A stretch of 64,000 nucleotides of DNA from contig JANJXV010000187.1 in assembly GCA_024803745.1 (NCBI GenBank), positions 1,614,501 to 1,678,500 of the forward strand, given 5' to 3'. A program made the translations under genes and the position numbers. The DNA comes from Megascapheus bottae. Its lineage: Eukaryota; Chordata; Mammalia; Rodentia; Geomyidae. Below the pieces are notes generated by a model that was given only the letters and a program-made list of their open reading frames with translations, was not told the origin of the DNA and searched no databases. Numbering within the stretch: the first letter of the stretch is position 1; each line of letters begins with the position of its first letter. Below are positions 11,069 to 22,738 of the stretch, one piece after another.

Positions 11069-12776
11069 CCACAACTACTACTTGGCCACCGGGGTTAAGT
11101 TTTGAACACCACCTGACTCCAGAGTTTTGTGTTCCACCCTGGGCACCAATTCTTCGAATCTTAATTAAATGGTTGTAAATCTGTCAGGGAAGCAAATCAC
11201 GTGGCCGAAACGACACCTGACACATAGTAGATGTCTAAGACACAATGAATGAGTGAATGAATGAAATACAGACTCCACGAGTACTTCTTCCTCCTCCTCT
11301 ACGACCTCTAAGGAAGTAGTGAGGCTTGGATTCTCATGCCTTCTCTTTGAATCTGAATTTTCTTTTGTTCTTTGCATCCAATCTGTCCAAATGACATGCA
11401 AGCGTGGCTCCGTCCGTGAAGAATTCAGATCCTTAGATTTTAAAACAAACACTGTCTCCCCTAAATCACTGCAATGGATTTGCCTGGGAAAGTGTGTGTC
11501 AGAGGGGTCCTTTGCCCCCTTTGTGACCGCTACGGCCATGAGAAAGCTTCACTGGTGATTACAGGATATTTGAGCCCTGGGATTTTCTGGTGATTAGACT
11601 CCTTCTGGTGGCAAAGCTGTCTCCTAACAAGATTAATTTGGGGGCAACAAGAGGGTAATTATTAATGTATCCGGAAGGCGGCTCCAAGCACTGTTTCCCC
11701 AATGAGAGCAGATCTTTGTTTATTTATAGCTTCCTCTCAGGAGGAACATGGTACAGGGAGAGGGAGGGAGGGAGGGAGAGAGGAAGAGACAGAGAGAGAG
11801 AGAGAGAGAACACCAGACCAAGGTGCACTCACAGAACTTGGAGGATAATTGATTGCTTCAAGTTCAAGGACTTTTGCAGTAAGCAAGAGCCTTTCAGACT
11901 CCCAGCATCCTCTGCTCAGGCAGTAGGCCAATGACAAAAGATCCACCATGAGCCCCCTGCCCGTGTCCCCTCCACCACTGCCTCCTTATGGACTTCCCCA
12001 CTCTGTCCCCCTATCTCTATCTCCCCCCTCTGCCTCCATCTCTTGGCTCTTGTCCTGTCTACCACACCATGGCTGGAAAGACTTTGGGAAAAAAAAAACA
12101 ACAGACACACCATGCATCTCCTCTCCAATGACCAGCTCCCATTGCAATCAGAACAAAGCCTGATCCCCAGGAAACCACAAAGCCCTACTGGGCATGGCCC
12201 CCAATATTTCCTCAACCTTATCTCCTCTCCCACTGCAACCCACTTCCCTCCTGCTCTGCCAGACCAGTCACCAGCAGCAACTAAACACAAAGAGCAACGC
12301 ACACAGCACCCTTTTAAGCACGGCCATCCTTCGTTTGTCCTGCTTTGCTTTCCCTCTTAACACAGGCTGGCACGCCGAGTGGCTGCCTCTTCTGAGTGTT
12401 CTGTACAGGACTTCACAAACTCTCAGTAAGCCAGTCCTGAGCCATTCCTTGTAGGAGGATTCCCTCCCTGCCCCTGGCTGCAGAATTTTGTTCAGCCAAT
12501 CAATACATAACCTTGTTTATTGTGTGTTGCTCTTTAAAGACCTTTTATCTAATACACTGTGATTCATGAACGTTGAACTGTGGTTGGCAGCCACATAACT
12601 CAGGGCTGAAAGAAGCTTATCTTGCATTTCAGCACTGTGTCAGGGAAACTTGAAACAGTAAGCTCATGGACAGAAAACACAGGGAAGGCGAGCATCACAG
12701 TCCGGTCACATGTGTCTAAGGGTGGGCAAAGAAAAGGATGAAAGGCGAGTGTCCGTGACTCCCTCCTGGACTTTGA
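11069..12776. other. Unassigned sequence with a MIR end and a GA tract
   Basis: 'gacacatagtagatgtctaa' with a following 'gaatgagtgaatgaatgaa' (11217-11264) looks like the 3' end of a MIR or L2 element. A GGGA/GA tract lies at 11755-11811. C-rich text at 11950-12060 gives overlapping frames on both strands with no family resemblance. Confidence 0.45.
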
Positions 12777-13000
12777 GAAGCTTAGGAGGCTGAGATCTGA
12801 GGTTCCACGTTCAAATCCAGCCTGGGCAGACAAATCCAAGAAAGTCTTTTCTCCAATTAAGCAATAAAAAGTTGCAATTAGGGGCACAGCTGAAGTAGTT
12901 GAGCACCAACCCTGAGCCTCCTCCATCCACCAAAAACCAGCAAACAAACCTTGGAGAGAATGTGTGACTGAGTTCAAGCTCTAATACTGGCATCAAAGAA
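12777..13000 (+). mobile_element. B1-Geo SINE, diverged
   Basis: It starts inside the head ('gaagcttaggaggctgagat'), keeps 'gttcaaatccagcctgggca', then a 'ttttctccaattaagcaata' linker and a scrambled Geo half ('ggggcacagctgaag', 'gttgagcacc'). It ends with 'gagttcaagctctaatactg'. The Geo half appears to carry an insertion or strong divergence. Confidence 0.72.
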
Positions 13001-13411
13001 CAAGACAAGTAACCAAAAAACCATATACTTTTTTAAAAAATACTATGCCTCGAGATATATGTTTTCATAATTTGTTTCCAAGAGACCATTTTTTTTTGGT
13101 AAAATGATTGCACACGGTGATCTTATCATTTGTTTGAAATCTACAAATAAAACTTTTTAACAACATAAAAACAAATGGACATTCAAGTGTGGAGTAGTAA
13201 AACTGGTAGAACATGGAGACTAACGCCTCCCTCTTGAACCTCAGCCCGGCCCAGCAGAACTACATGCATGTCTGTAAAAGGCTGCAGCAGTGCGTTGGGC
13301 ATTGATCTGGGTGTTACCAATAACAAGGCAATTCCAAGACAGACATGTCCAATATAGAGTCTGCAAGCCGTGAAAATGGATCTGTATCTCTTATCATCAG
13401 TACATGATCTG
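13001..13411. other. Unassigned sequence
   Basis: A/T homopolymers (13032-13040, 13089-13097) and otherwise unique text. No coding signature was seen. Confidence 0.4.
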
Positions 13412-13500
13412 AGTCCCCCACCAGAATATAAACTCTGAGGGATTATGTTTGCCACTATTTCTATTCACTGTTACATCTTCAACTGCTAGAACACAACGCT
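13412..13500 (+). repeat. L2-like 3' end remnant
   Basis: 'ccagaatataaactctgagg' is followed by 'ttatgtttgccactatttct' and 'aactgctagaacacaacgct'. This order matches the mammalian L2 3' end ('gtaagctccatgagggcagg' to 'ctagaacagtgcctgg'). It is diverged. Confidence 0.55.
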
Positions 13501-14319
13501 TAACCAATGTTGGCTGCCTTAGGAAGCCTGAGGCTCTGTAGTCCAAACACAGACAACACCGAGAACATTTCCATAATTTGTAAATGTGCAGTGAGGCAGC
13601 AGGCATACACTGGGGAGGATCTTGAAGAATTGTCAGCCAGGTAAGTGGTGAATGTTGTAGGTGAGAAGCAAAAGCTCAGAGAAGGACATGGATGACCCAA
13701 GAAGACACACAGTTCAGTTGGAGCCGGAGAAACCTTCCTTTCCTAAGCCATGGCTCAGGCTTTCCTTCTGTTTTTGCTATCGGCCAGCAAATTAGAGATG
13801 GAATCTCCCTTATTACTGGGACGTCTCAGGGCATCTGGCTTTGTGGTTCAGAACAAAGTGAGCGTTCAATAAATGCTGACAGATCAGATTACAGGAAAGG
13901 AAAGGAGAATTCCCAGAAGATCAAAAGGCAGCCTGCACTTTCAGCTAAAGTCAATCACACCACCTGGAAGGACTGACTTAATTTTGAAGCGTTAACTCTC
14001 ACTGGAGAAAAGTTCATGAGGAAGAAAGTAGGACTCTACCTACATGACTTCCAAGGAATGAAAAAGTAAAATCCAATTGGCTATAAAATGAACAAGAGAA
14101 TGAGTGTGCGTGTGTGTGCGTGTGTATTTACTGACTTGGACAACAGAAAAGTCCAGAATTAGGATGGATTTCATGTGTGGTTTGCTACAGAGAGCCAAAA
14201 CAGAGTTGAGTTTACTGTTTTGCAGCTCTGTTTCTCTGCAGTTCTCTTATCCATGTCTGCACAGTGGTTTCCATCATTGTAGAGTCCCAGAGAAAAGCAC
14301 TGTACACTCCATGGTCCTC
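13501..14319. other. Unassigned sequence
   Basis: 'gagcgttcaataaatgctga' near 13860-13880 resembles the end of a MIR or L2 element. A short TG/GCG run lies at 14102-14127. Nothing else was recognised. Confidence 0.4.
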
Positions 14320-14450
14320 ACCAAATATCCAAGATTCACTATGATTGGATGGGCTTATGTCACTCATCTACCCTTGAACCAATCACCTACACCAGAGAAG
14401 GGTTAGAAGCTGTTGATTGGCTGGGCTGAGTCATAGTCCATAAACATAGT
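14320..14450. repeat. CCAAT-rich ancient repeat, family unknown
   Basis: It contains spaced ATTGG/CCAAT motifs ('tatgattggatgggctta', 'gaaccaatcacctacac', 'gttgattggctgggctg'). I recall this arrangement from widespread mammalian repeats but cannot name the family. A similar CCAAT-rich block occurs at 19850-19990. Confidence 0.35.
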
Positions 14451-17400
14451 GTCAGATAGAAAGAGGGGTAGGGAAATGACCTCCACAAAATGATCACTCT
14501 TTCAGTACACTAAGTAGTTAGGCGAGGCTAAACAGCTTCCAGGGACTCTCAAAATAGGAACAGAATTTGAGAAACGGCTAGTTAAAAAAATAATTTTCCC
14601 TACCAAACATTATTGTTCCACATCTCTTGCTAAAGTATGGGGATATAGAGTTAAAAATCTTGATCTTTCTTTCCTTTTTTTCCTTCCTTCCTTCCTTTCC
14701 TTTCCTTCCTGTCTCTCTTTTCTCTATCAATTATAACATAAAAGTATTTTCAGAATAGTTAAGACTAGACTAGGCAAACTCAAGCCTGTTGCAAAGAAAA
14801 TATCATCCACGTATATAAAAACTGAAATAAGAGAGAAAAAAAGAAGGCTTGATCTATACCCACACAAAAGAAATAAATAGCATTGTTTTGGTGTCGTTTT
14901 TCTCCTAACATCCTCTCTTTGAATATCATACATATACAAGAGGAGGAAAAAAATCTGCAATGATAAGTGAACTCCTTGGCAGAGTTCTTCTAGTCCTGTA
15001 ATATCCGACAGGTTCATGAATGCCATGGACGGAACCAACCATTTTCTCCATTCCCTTCTGCATGTCTTCATTCCACTGAAGACGGCCTCACACCCAGACA
15101 GACTTCTAACACTTTCTCGTCCTGCTCTTGTCAGACAGTGACTCTGCTGCTGAGCGTTCTGGCAGAGCAGGCACACTGTGGACAGGAGCCTCTCCTTTTC
15201 CCACTGATACCCGCTGCAAAGAAAGCTTTTTATATCACTTCTGAGACACTTGTTTAAGGTTTGTGCTGAAGTCTGCAAACCAAGCAGACAAGTGCTCAGA
15301 TTCAGAACTCAGCAATCCCAGCAACGATGAGCTGTGGGGAGTTGGGGATTGTCGGAACTCATGGGATGTTGGAATCTATGTGGGTTCCATTACATGATGA
15401 GGCTTGTTCAGGCAGGGAACCCGAGGGGGCCCCTATGCTGTGTGATGGGATGACAGAAAGAAGTGCCTAGCACCAACCCCAGGAATAGACAACATGGTAG
15501 ATAACAGTGAAGAGTTCTTTTAGAATGTAGCAGCAAGAAAGAGGTGCCGGATATGTGTGGTCATTTATTAGTTGTTTTTTTTTTCAAATTCGCTCAAGGA
15601 GGGGAAAAAAGTGAGGTGCAGATGGATTGGCTAGTGTATCTGACAAAAATAAAAAGAGGACTGGTTTGAGGCAGGAATGGATCCAAGGATGAAATTGTGG
15701 GTGTGAGCACTGTGTCTCTCCATCTCTTAGATGGAGTGGCCTGGACTTATGTTCATGTTCCGCACAGGCTTTCTCCAAGTGGAGGGAAATGTTTGGGGTC
15801 CCCCGGGGATCCCAGTCACCATTCTTCATTCAGCTTTGTGATATGCAATGCTTTCTTCTCTAGCAGAAATTCTAGGGAATTGCCAGAGGAGTGCTCTGAT
15901 TGGCCTGGCTTAAGTAGAAAACCAACTTTTGGAACTAGAGGACTGGGGTGGCATGACATGTCAGTCTTGGGGTGCACATCTTCCTTAAGAGTAAGGCCGC
16001 CCAATTTAGCACGTAAAAAGTTACAGTGTAAGTATGGATTACACGTGATTCCTTCTCGGGGAGAAATCTGAAACAGGGTGTCTTATGCTTTCTGAACAGT
16101 AACTGGGAAAATCACCAGGTTCCCCTGCCAGGGAAGAGAAGGATTAATTCATAAAGCGCATACATTGGGTAAACCAAGAAACTATTGTCCTTTGGCTCCG
16201 TTTCTCTTGGACTTTTTTTTCCCCATGCTGATAAGAACTTACAATTTGATGGGGAAAACTAGAAACTATGAACCAATGCTTCTCTGCTTAAAAAAAAAAT
16301 AGAAAAAAGCTCCAGAGATTATGAGTTTGGTGGGATGTTAATAGTTCTTAAGTATAAAAGGAGTCCTGTGACCCAAAAGGCTTTAAGGAAAGAGGGGATG
16401 AACTCAGCTAATCAAATTTATCTGCTATGAGACTGTCCATTTCCAGAGTGAATTTCCCAGGGGGAAAAGGACCATGGAAACGCTTCACACAGAACAGCTT
16501 TCTGGGACATGGATTTTGCAGAAATCATAACAAGGGCCGGGGCCAAGTGCTAACTAGCTTTATCATTAATGGGATGGATATGACACACTAAATCCTCTAG
16601 ATTACTCCAGGGTATGTTTAAAGACAAAATAAGAGGAAGTATTGATTCCAACTGTTTTCAACCATAACTAAGATGCAGGGATTGCAATGCCTCCTCCATA
16701 CAAATAAAAATGTCCATCACCCAAACACGTGGACGTGTGTCCTAGACAGCCTGGCCAAGCCAAGTTCCATCATCTTTTTTTTTTTTGCTTTGTGTATTAG
16801 CTCCTAAATTATACCTCCCAGAATGCATTGCATCAGGAAATGGCACCAATTTCTTTTGCACTCAAAGAAGGGCGCTCTCCCACTTTAGACATACCTCCCA
16901 TCCCACAGATCTCTAATTTTTAGTGCTTAGATTTTGTTTTTGTCTAACATCTGGCCTGTCTTTTATTTTCACAAATTCACAGAAATCAAGAGCTGGAGTG
17001 TTGGGAGTAAAAGGCTTTTATTCCTCTCTGCTGCTACTGTTTTGTACTTTTCTCAATGACACAGTATTCTGCATTCCCAAGGAGCTCTCCGCTTCTTATT
17101 TTAATGCTTGTCAACCTCTGCCCCTCTGCCAAGTTTCTTCTAAGGAACAGCATCCAGAATGCTTCCATTTCCTTTGTACACCCCCCCCCCTCAATTCTCC
17201 ACATTCTGTTTGCTTCTCCACATCCCATTGAAAATTGGATACTGGGAGTTGCCTGCTATGATAATGAACCATTCATGTTTCAACTTGAAAAGGCATTTAA
17301 GATACCTGTTTTCATTAGTAATTATAGATAATTGCTATGGTGGATAGTTTTTTCCCCCTTTAATTATGGTACAGAAAAAAAAGTCTTTAAGAAATGGAGC

Positions 17401-17579
17401 AATTAATTTCCTGAAACCTTACTGAGAGCAAAGTATGATGTTAGCTCTCACTTTGGGAAGTATTTGTATGTAATTGGGCTTGGCTGCTTGCAAGGGCAGG
17501 GTGGGGGGGGAGAAGTAAATTATATTCTAGAATCATCTCTATCATATCTCAGACATGAATGACTATTTTTAATATTTTT
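14451..17579. other. Unassigned sequence with the longest non-repetitive frame
   Basis: A TTCC-rich patch lies at 14670-14715. The longest frame outside low-complexity DNA is 183 codons on the minus strand at 14727-15278. It has no domain I recognise, and a frame this long is expected about once by chance in a window of this size. A 124-codon frame at 15697-16071 is likewise unremarkable. Confidence 0.45.
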
Positions 17580-17735
17580 TGCCTGAGTTCACTCATTCAT
17601 TCTACAAACACATGTTGAATGATTTTCGTGGGCCAGTAGCCTTATCAAACACTGAAAGTGCAATGACTACTTATTCATCTACTTATTCATTCAACAATTA
17701 GATAATTGCTATGCACAAAGCACTAGTATTTAAAA
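17580..17735 (-). repeat. L2-like 3' end, minus strand
   Basis: 'ttcactcattcattctacaa' followed by 'acatgttgaatgattttcgt' and later 'aattgctatgcacaaagcac' follows the reverse-complement end of L2-type elements ('attcattcaacaaatattta', then a 'ctatgtgccaggcac' block). A second 'attcattcaacaatta' suggests local duplication. Confidence 0.45.
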
Positions 17736-18020
17736 ACAGATTGCAATTGTGAAGGTTCGGTATGACTAGGCAAATCAGCTCTCCTAAGGGGGAAAAAAAT
17801 GTTCCTGTTGTCTGAGTTTGTATTCCACATCTAAGGTGGTTTTTTTTTTAATTGCATTTACATCAGGAGCAATCTACATACTTATCGAGAGTAAGAAAGT
17901 GGTTACATGAATCATTGCAATCTACAGCCATTAATAAGCAGATAAAAGGTATTGTTATATATAGGATATAGGATAGGTGTGTATAAATGTGTTTATATAA
18001 GTATGTATGTGAGATATACA
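17736..18020. other. Unassigned sequence grading into a TA-rich block
   Basis: TATA/GTAT-rich text at 17950-18028 precedes the LTR-like segment. Part of it is inversely repeated on the other side, near 18583-18612. Confidence 0.45.
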
Positions 18021-18560
18021 TATATAATGAAATGGGGAGGCTGGGTCCAGTCGGGGCCATCTTGGCCATATAGTAGACAGGGAATTGGGTTTAATTGATG
18101 CCATCTTATCTTCATGGTGGAGGAAGGTGATATCCTACCTCCTAGGGGAGAGGCCTGCCTGAATTCCTAGAGACTGGGGTGGAGACCTGGATGACAGGTG
18201 AGTGGACCTGTCAGTCCTATGCCTTGAACTTGAGAGACTCTTGAGTTTCCTGTGACCCTGCTCCTGACACTACTTTGACCAAGACCAGTTAAGGTGCCCT
18301 GACACCAAGCCTTATGTCCTGTGTCTCCTGGCTCCTGGCGCTTCTCCAGTCACCACGGCATCCTACTTCAGCTCTCCTTTGGGGTTGATCTGGCTTGTCG
18401 GTATTGTTTTTCTATTCTTCCTTTCCTCCCCTGCTCTCATGGCTCAGTTTTCTGACAGTGTTAAGTATATTTGAGGGGCTACAAGTCTTTGTGACAAGAC
18501 CTGGCTCTCCAATAAAGAATCCCAATTCAGCTGCTCAAAATGTGGCTTCTCTGTTTCTCA
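18021..18560 (+). mobile_element. Possible solo LTR
   Basis: About 540 bp of GC-moderate text between two TA-rich blocks. An 'aataaag' polyadenylation-type signal near 18511 is followed by about 50 bp to the right edge. It is richer in CT/GG text than its flanks. I see no clear target-site duplication or unambiguous TG...CA ends, and there are no internal retroviral genes. It could equally be unique sequence flanked by TA satellites. Confidence 0.3.
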
Positions 18561-18793
18561 AGATTTATAACAATAGAAAAAAGAAATATATATCTCACAC
18601 ATATCCTATATATCTCAGCACATCACATGTATCTTATATATATACTATATATGCACATAAGACACATATCATATGTATGATATACACCCAATGTACAGCA
18701 TGCATTTCTTCTAAGGTCATATGATATATGCTATAGTGGCTATCATATATATACATATGATAAAGATAAGTTATATATGTAATTATAGATATT
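18561..18793. repeat. TA-rich low-complexity block
   Basis: Interspersed TATA, CATATG and ATACAC motifs. The segment 'tatatctcaca' near 18588-18598 is the inverse of 'tgtgagatata' near 18008-18018, on the other side of the LTR-like segment. Confidence 0.8.
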
Positions 18794-19014
18794 AAATTCC
18801 TGAATGGGGCCGAGAGTTTGGCCCAGTGGTAGAGTGCTTGCCTAGCATGCACAAAGACCCGGGTTTGATTCCTCGGCACCACATACATAGAAAATAAAAG
18901 CCAGAAGTGGTGCTGAAGCTCAAGTGGTAGAGCTCTAGCCTTGAGAAAGTCCAAGGACAGTGCTCAGGCCCTGAGCTCAAGCCCAGGACTGGCAAAAAAA
19001 AAATTCCTGAATGG
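18794..19014 (+). mobile_element. IDL-Geo SINE with perfect 14-bp TSD
   Basis: Element 18808-19000, flanked by 'aaattcctgaatgg' at 18794-18807 and 19001-19014. The head keeps 'agtttggcccagtggtagag' and a box B with one change ('gggtttgattcct'). The Geo half is intact ('ctcaagtggtagagctctag', 'aaagtccaaggacagtgctc'), followed by an A tail. It looks young. Confidence 0.96.
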
Positions 19015-19849
19015 TGGGGGGGGAATCTACTTTTAAGCAGTTCTGCAGCAAGCAATCACAGGCTCTGACCTTCCCAATCAATAGCCACACTTTCAGCTCC
19101 TCACATAGCTCAGCCCCGGGGCACCCATCTGCGCCTGGAATCCAGAGGCCCACAGTAGGAGGAACCGAACAGCCCCTGAAGAGGACATTTCACTATCCAT
19201 CAACTTCAAGAGGCCTCCCCAGAGTCCCTAAATTCCTCCACAGCAAAGTGAGTGGAATTTTAACCAGCTGCTTGCATGAGGAATCTATGAATATGCAACC
19301 CTCCCTCGCTTCCCTGGATTGGGGAGGGGGAGGTGAAATATCAAGAAACAGAGATAATTGGGCCCTTACATTTGATATTCTCAGCTGTTGTTCACGGTTG
19401 GTGCAGGTTTCCTGCCTAGCAAGCTTGTGAGAGATTTAGGTCGAGGCAAATACCATGGGTATTATCCATTAGAACAAGATCAAAAGGAAGGAGTGCATTT
19501 TTTAAAAGTCCAGTGTGCAACATGATTACTTGATGGTACTGTTAATTTTCTTCTGTGTTTTGTAACCTCTCTAGAGAGGAGTTTGCAAATACCCCGTGTT
19601 TCCATTATCCTGGGGCCAAAACAAGCCTGGGCTTACTGCATCGTAGGAGGTGGGATTCTGTGGCTCGTCATGGCGTCGCCATCTCCATCATCAGAGATGG
19701 AGAAAGGTAAGGCTTCTCCGCAGGTGAAGTTACCTGGGATTGCTGATAGACTGAATGCAACCTGACAGAGCCTCCAGAAGCAACACTGACCTTGCTGCAA
19801 AGTAGCCAGCTTCTCTTCTTTCTCTAGGCAACCAGGCCCATGTTTTCAC
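19015..19849. other. Unassigned sequence
   Basis: A 139-codon plus frame at 19011-19430 starts at the edge of the SINE duplication. It shows no domain or splice signals that would support a gene. Confidence 0.45.
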
Positions 19850-19990
19850 GGTTTGGAGGGATGGATTGGACCCAGGATGGGTGTGTCACTCTGGGCCAGC
19901 CAATCAAAGCATCTCTTTCTCTCTGCCATGGTGATTGGATGGAAGTTGCTTATACAAGCTATTCAGAACCAATGAGAATGTAACTGGGAC
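19850..19990. repeat. CCAAT-rich ancient repeat, family unknown
   Basis: 'gggccagccaatcaaagcat', 'ggtgattggatggaag' and 'cagaaccaatgagaatgt' are spaced like a widespread mammalian repeat that I recognise but cannot name. It shares its motif style with 14320-14450. Confidence 0.4.
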
Positions 19991-21006
19991 TGCTGTAAGG
20001 AAAATCAACCTGGAACCAGTCACCTTACCTGTTCTCCCCTCCCCAACCACAGGAAGAACTCACACCACAGATCAGTGGACTTCTCTTTCTCTCTGCTTCC
20101 CAGCTTCCACAAGGTAAGTGGCATTGTCCTGCCACATTCTCCCAACTAAGATTTATGTTCAGCCTCCTCTCAGGCCCAACACCAAGGACCAAGCCATTTC
20201 CTCCTTTACATCATTTTACCAAGTATTTTGCGACCGTAACAGAAGGCTGGCTAAGGCAGACGCTCAGGACTGCAATACCAACTCTAAGAAGAAATTTAAT
20301 AAATGTTACCATCAGGATCTTGGTAACACCCCCTCCAATACTTCATTTGCTGCGAGAATATGATTTCTTAACAGAAGCAGAAGAGGTCCTAGACGGAATT
20401 GGGCTCTTCAGCATCAGTACAAAACTACTTCTGCCTTCCCATTTCCATCAAGCACCTCAATACCACACTGTTTTTGGAAGCCCAGGCTTGGAAATGAGGT
20501 TTCTGATTTACTTTTCAATTTGCACTCAGAGGAATGTGTCATAGCCGTGGGTCACTTGAGTCACTCAGGTGCTTCCCGGAATAATGCCCAGGATGGGGGA
20601 GGAGGGGTCCTTTGGAATTGTGCTTTTGCAAAACGTGACATCACTGAAAAGTTATCAGCAACACTTCCTCAGAGATACCAGGAGAAGCTGTATTGTTTAG
20701 ACAAATGCTAATCATTGAGGCCTCCTGCAAATTAAGAGGAAAAAGTGATAAGAAAAAAAAAACATCAAGAAAGGATCAGTGTACATTTGTAACTAGTTTT
20801 TGCAGGAAGATGTGGCCCTGACATCACTGCAGATGCAGGGGACCAGGAAGGGCAAGAGAATTGGCAGGTGGCTGTCATCCAGTTGGCCTGGCCTGACACT
20901 GTCACAGACAAGCATATTTTGCTTGTCTGTGGAAGGCTTGGGATCTTTTTTTGGATCCTGATTTTTTAAATGCTCACAGTCCCCTGAAAAAGACAAAGTC
21001 TTTCTG
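19991..21006. other. Unassigned sequence with a perfect 12-bp hairpin
   Basis: At 20903-20931 'cacagacaagca', a 5-base loop and the exact reverse complement form a stable stem. Overlapping frames at 20118-20544 have no recognisable product. Confidence 0.5.
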
Positions 21007-21305
21007 ATAAGGATTTTTTTGTTGTTGTTTTTGTTGCTGTTTTGTTTTTGTTGTTGTCAGTTGTGGGGCTTGAACTCAGGGCCCAGGCACTGTCCCAGAG
21101 CTCTTTTGCTCAAGGCTAGCACTCCACCACCACGAGCCACAGCTACATTTCCAGTTTTTGAGTGGTTTATTGGAAGTAAGAGTCTCAAGAGGACTTTCCT
21201 GCCCAGCGTGACTTTTAATTGTGATTCTCAGACCTCGGCCCCCAGAGTAGCTACGGTTATAGACATGAGCTACTGGAAGCACCTGGCTTCCAATAAGGAT
21301 TTTTA
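21007..21305 (-). mobile_element. B1-Geo SINE with 12-bp TSD
   Basis: Element 21019-21292, between 'ataaggattttt' copies at 21007-21018 and 21293-21304. On the minus strand it has the B1-like head near 21195-21290, linker, and Geo monomer near 21070-21150. The tail has become a GTT-rich stretch (21019-21057). The matching flanks and complete length show that B1-Geo also moved by target-primed insertion. Confidence 0.9.
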
Positions 21306-22224
21306 AATGATGTTACTTTTAAGTTGTTTTTGCCTCAAAACAAGTGAGGGGAAAAAATGGCAGATCACTGGACCAGTTGAAAATACACCAGACAAATGCA
21401 AAAGGATCAAAAGCATGCTCATAGCAAGTCCGTCAGATAAAATGCAATTCAAGGTCAAAAGCATACATTTTTCCAAATGAGAGATCCCTTAATTATTTAT
21501 ATATTTATTATTAATATTTATTCATATATTTGATACATATTATATGTAAGATGTAACATATATAATTATATATTATATTCATATAATTTGTATGTGACAT
21601 AATGTACTAGGTATCATTATAGATTATATGTATATATCTGTGATCTTTGACCCAAACTAATAGAGTAATAAAACATTCTGTACCTAAAGGAAGAGCATAA
21701 AGGAAAGAAATTGGGGAATGTTAGAATATGCCCCAATATGGGAGGAGGTAAAAGAATGCTAATGGGGCCTTACTATGAAATACTATGCAGGGATTAGAAT
21801 GATCTACCTATGAACTATAGCACTCGAATGACTTGCTATTGTTGGAGACTTCCCACGTCTGGACATGCCTTCTGTCCTTCTGTGAGCGATCAGCAACCAC
21901 AAAACAATTGACATGGAGACAGGTAGCTTATCTCCCTGCCCTCTTATAAGTCAAAGTCTGTCCCCGAACACCAAATAGGAAGCTCACAGTGAGATAGGGC
22001 TTAGACGAGATGTCACCTGGGGGTATTTACTTCCATTCCACCTTCTGTTTGCCCTCTCCTACTGTTCTTGCTCCAACATAGGTGCATCTGGAGAGCAGGT
22101 CTCAAATGACCACATGCACAAGTCCCGAGTGCAAGCTCTACTCCACAAAGCACAAGCCAAGGCAGGCTGCCACAAAGTGATGGACCCTAATGATGACGAC
22201 AGCACTATTTACCATGTTGATATA
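21306..22224. other. Unassigned sequence with an AT-rich island
   Basis: Positions 21485-21635 are almost entirely A/T, with TATAAT and TTATTA motifs. The rest (21640-22220) shows no recognised family. Confidence 0.45.
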
Positions 22225-22390
22225 TGAGCATACTATGGGATGCTCAATGCCTTACGTATTTGTTTTTTCATATTCTCACGAACGTCTCCATAGATAGTCA
22301 CGAGGAATCCCTATTTTGTAGAGGATGAACTGAAGGCTGGAAGAAGAAATCTGAATTGCCCGAGTTCATGTTGTCACAAGTTAGCAAAGC
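22225..22390 (-). repeat. MIR-like remnant, minus strand
   Basis: 'atattctcacgaacgtctcc' is followed by 'attttgtagaggatgaactg' and 'ttgcccgagttcatgttgtc'. This is the reverse MIR order (deleted small blocks, 'tttacagatgaggaaactg', 'ttgcccaaggtcacac'). Confidence 0.5.
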
Positions 22391-22509
22391 AAGTCTTTGC
22401 TCCCAGTTGATGCTGCTCAGAGACCAGCAAAGAAGCGTCCACTCTCCAAGGTCAACTAACGCACCTCCAGACCTGCAGTACCACACTTTGATGCTGTAGG
22501 TTGGGTTTG

Positions 22510-22738
22510 GTTTGGGTTCTGTGCCCGTAATGGGGCTTACACTCGGGGTCTGGGTATGTTGTCTCTTAGCTTCATCACTCAAGGCTAGTGCCCTCCCACT
22601 TGAGCCACTTCGGGCTTTCTGTTGGTTAACTGGAGATGAGAATCTCACAGACTTTACTCTGCAGGCTGGCTTTGAAAGCCAATCCTCAGATCCCAGCCTC
22701 CAGAGCAGCTAGGATTATAGGTGTGAGCCATTGGCAAC
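22510..22738 (-). mobile_element. B1-Geo SINE, minus strand
   Basis: Minus-strand head near 22650-22735 ('cctcagatcccagcctccag', 'taggattataggtgtgagcc'). The Geo half is near 22525-22610 ('ctcaaggctagtgccctccc', 'acttgagccactt'). It is moderately diverged and no clear duplication was found. Confidence 0.85.

Noticed and set aside
14727..15278. 183-codon minus-strand frame as a gene
   Set aside because: No domain, no exon structure, no related protein recognised. About one frame of this length is expected by chance in a window this size.
18021..18560. Complete endogenous retrovirus
   Set aside because: No gag, pol or env resemblance in any frame. At most a solo LTR.
18808..18890. tRNA gene from box A/box B text
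   Set aside because: It is the tRNA-like head of an IDL-Geo SINE with a Geo half, A tail and target-site duplication. The same applies to the other IDL heads.
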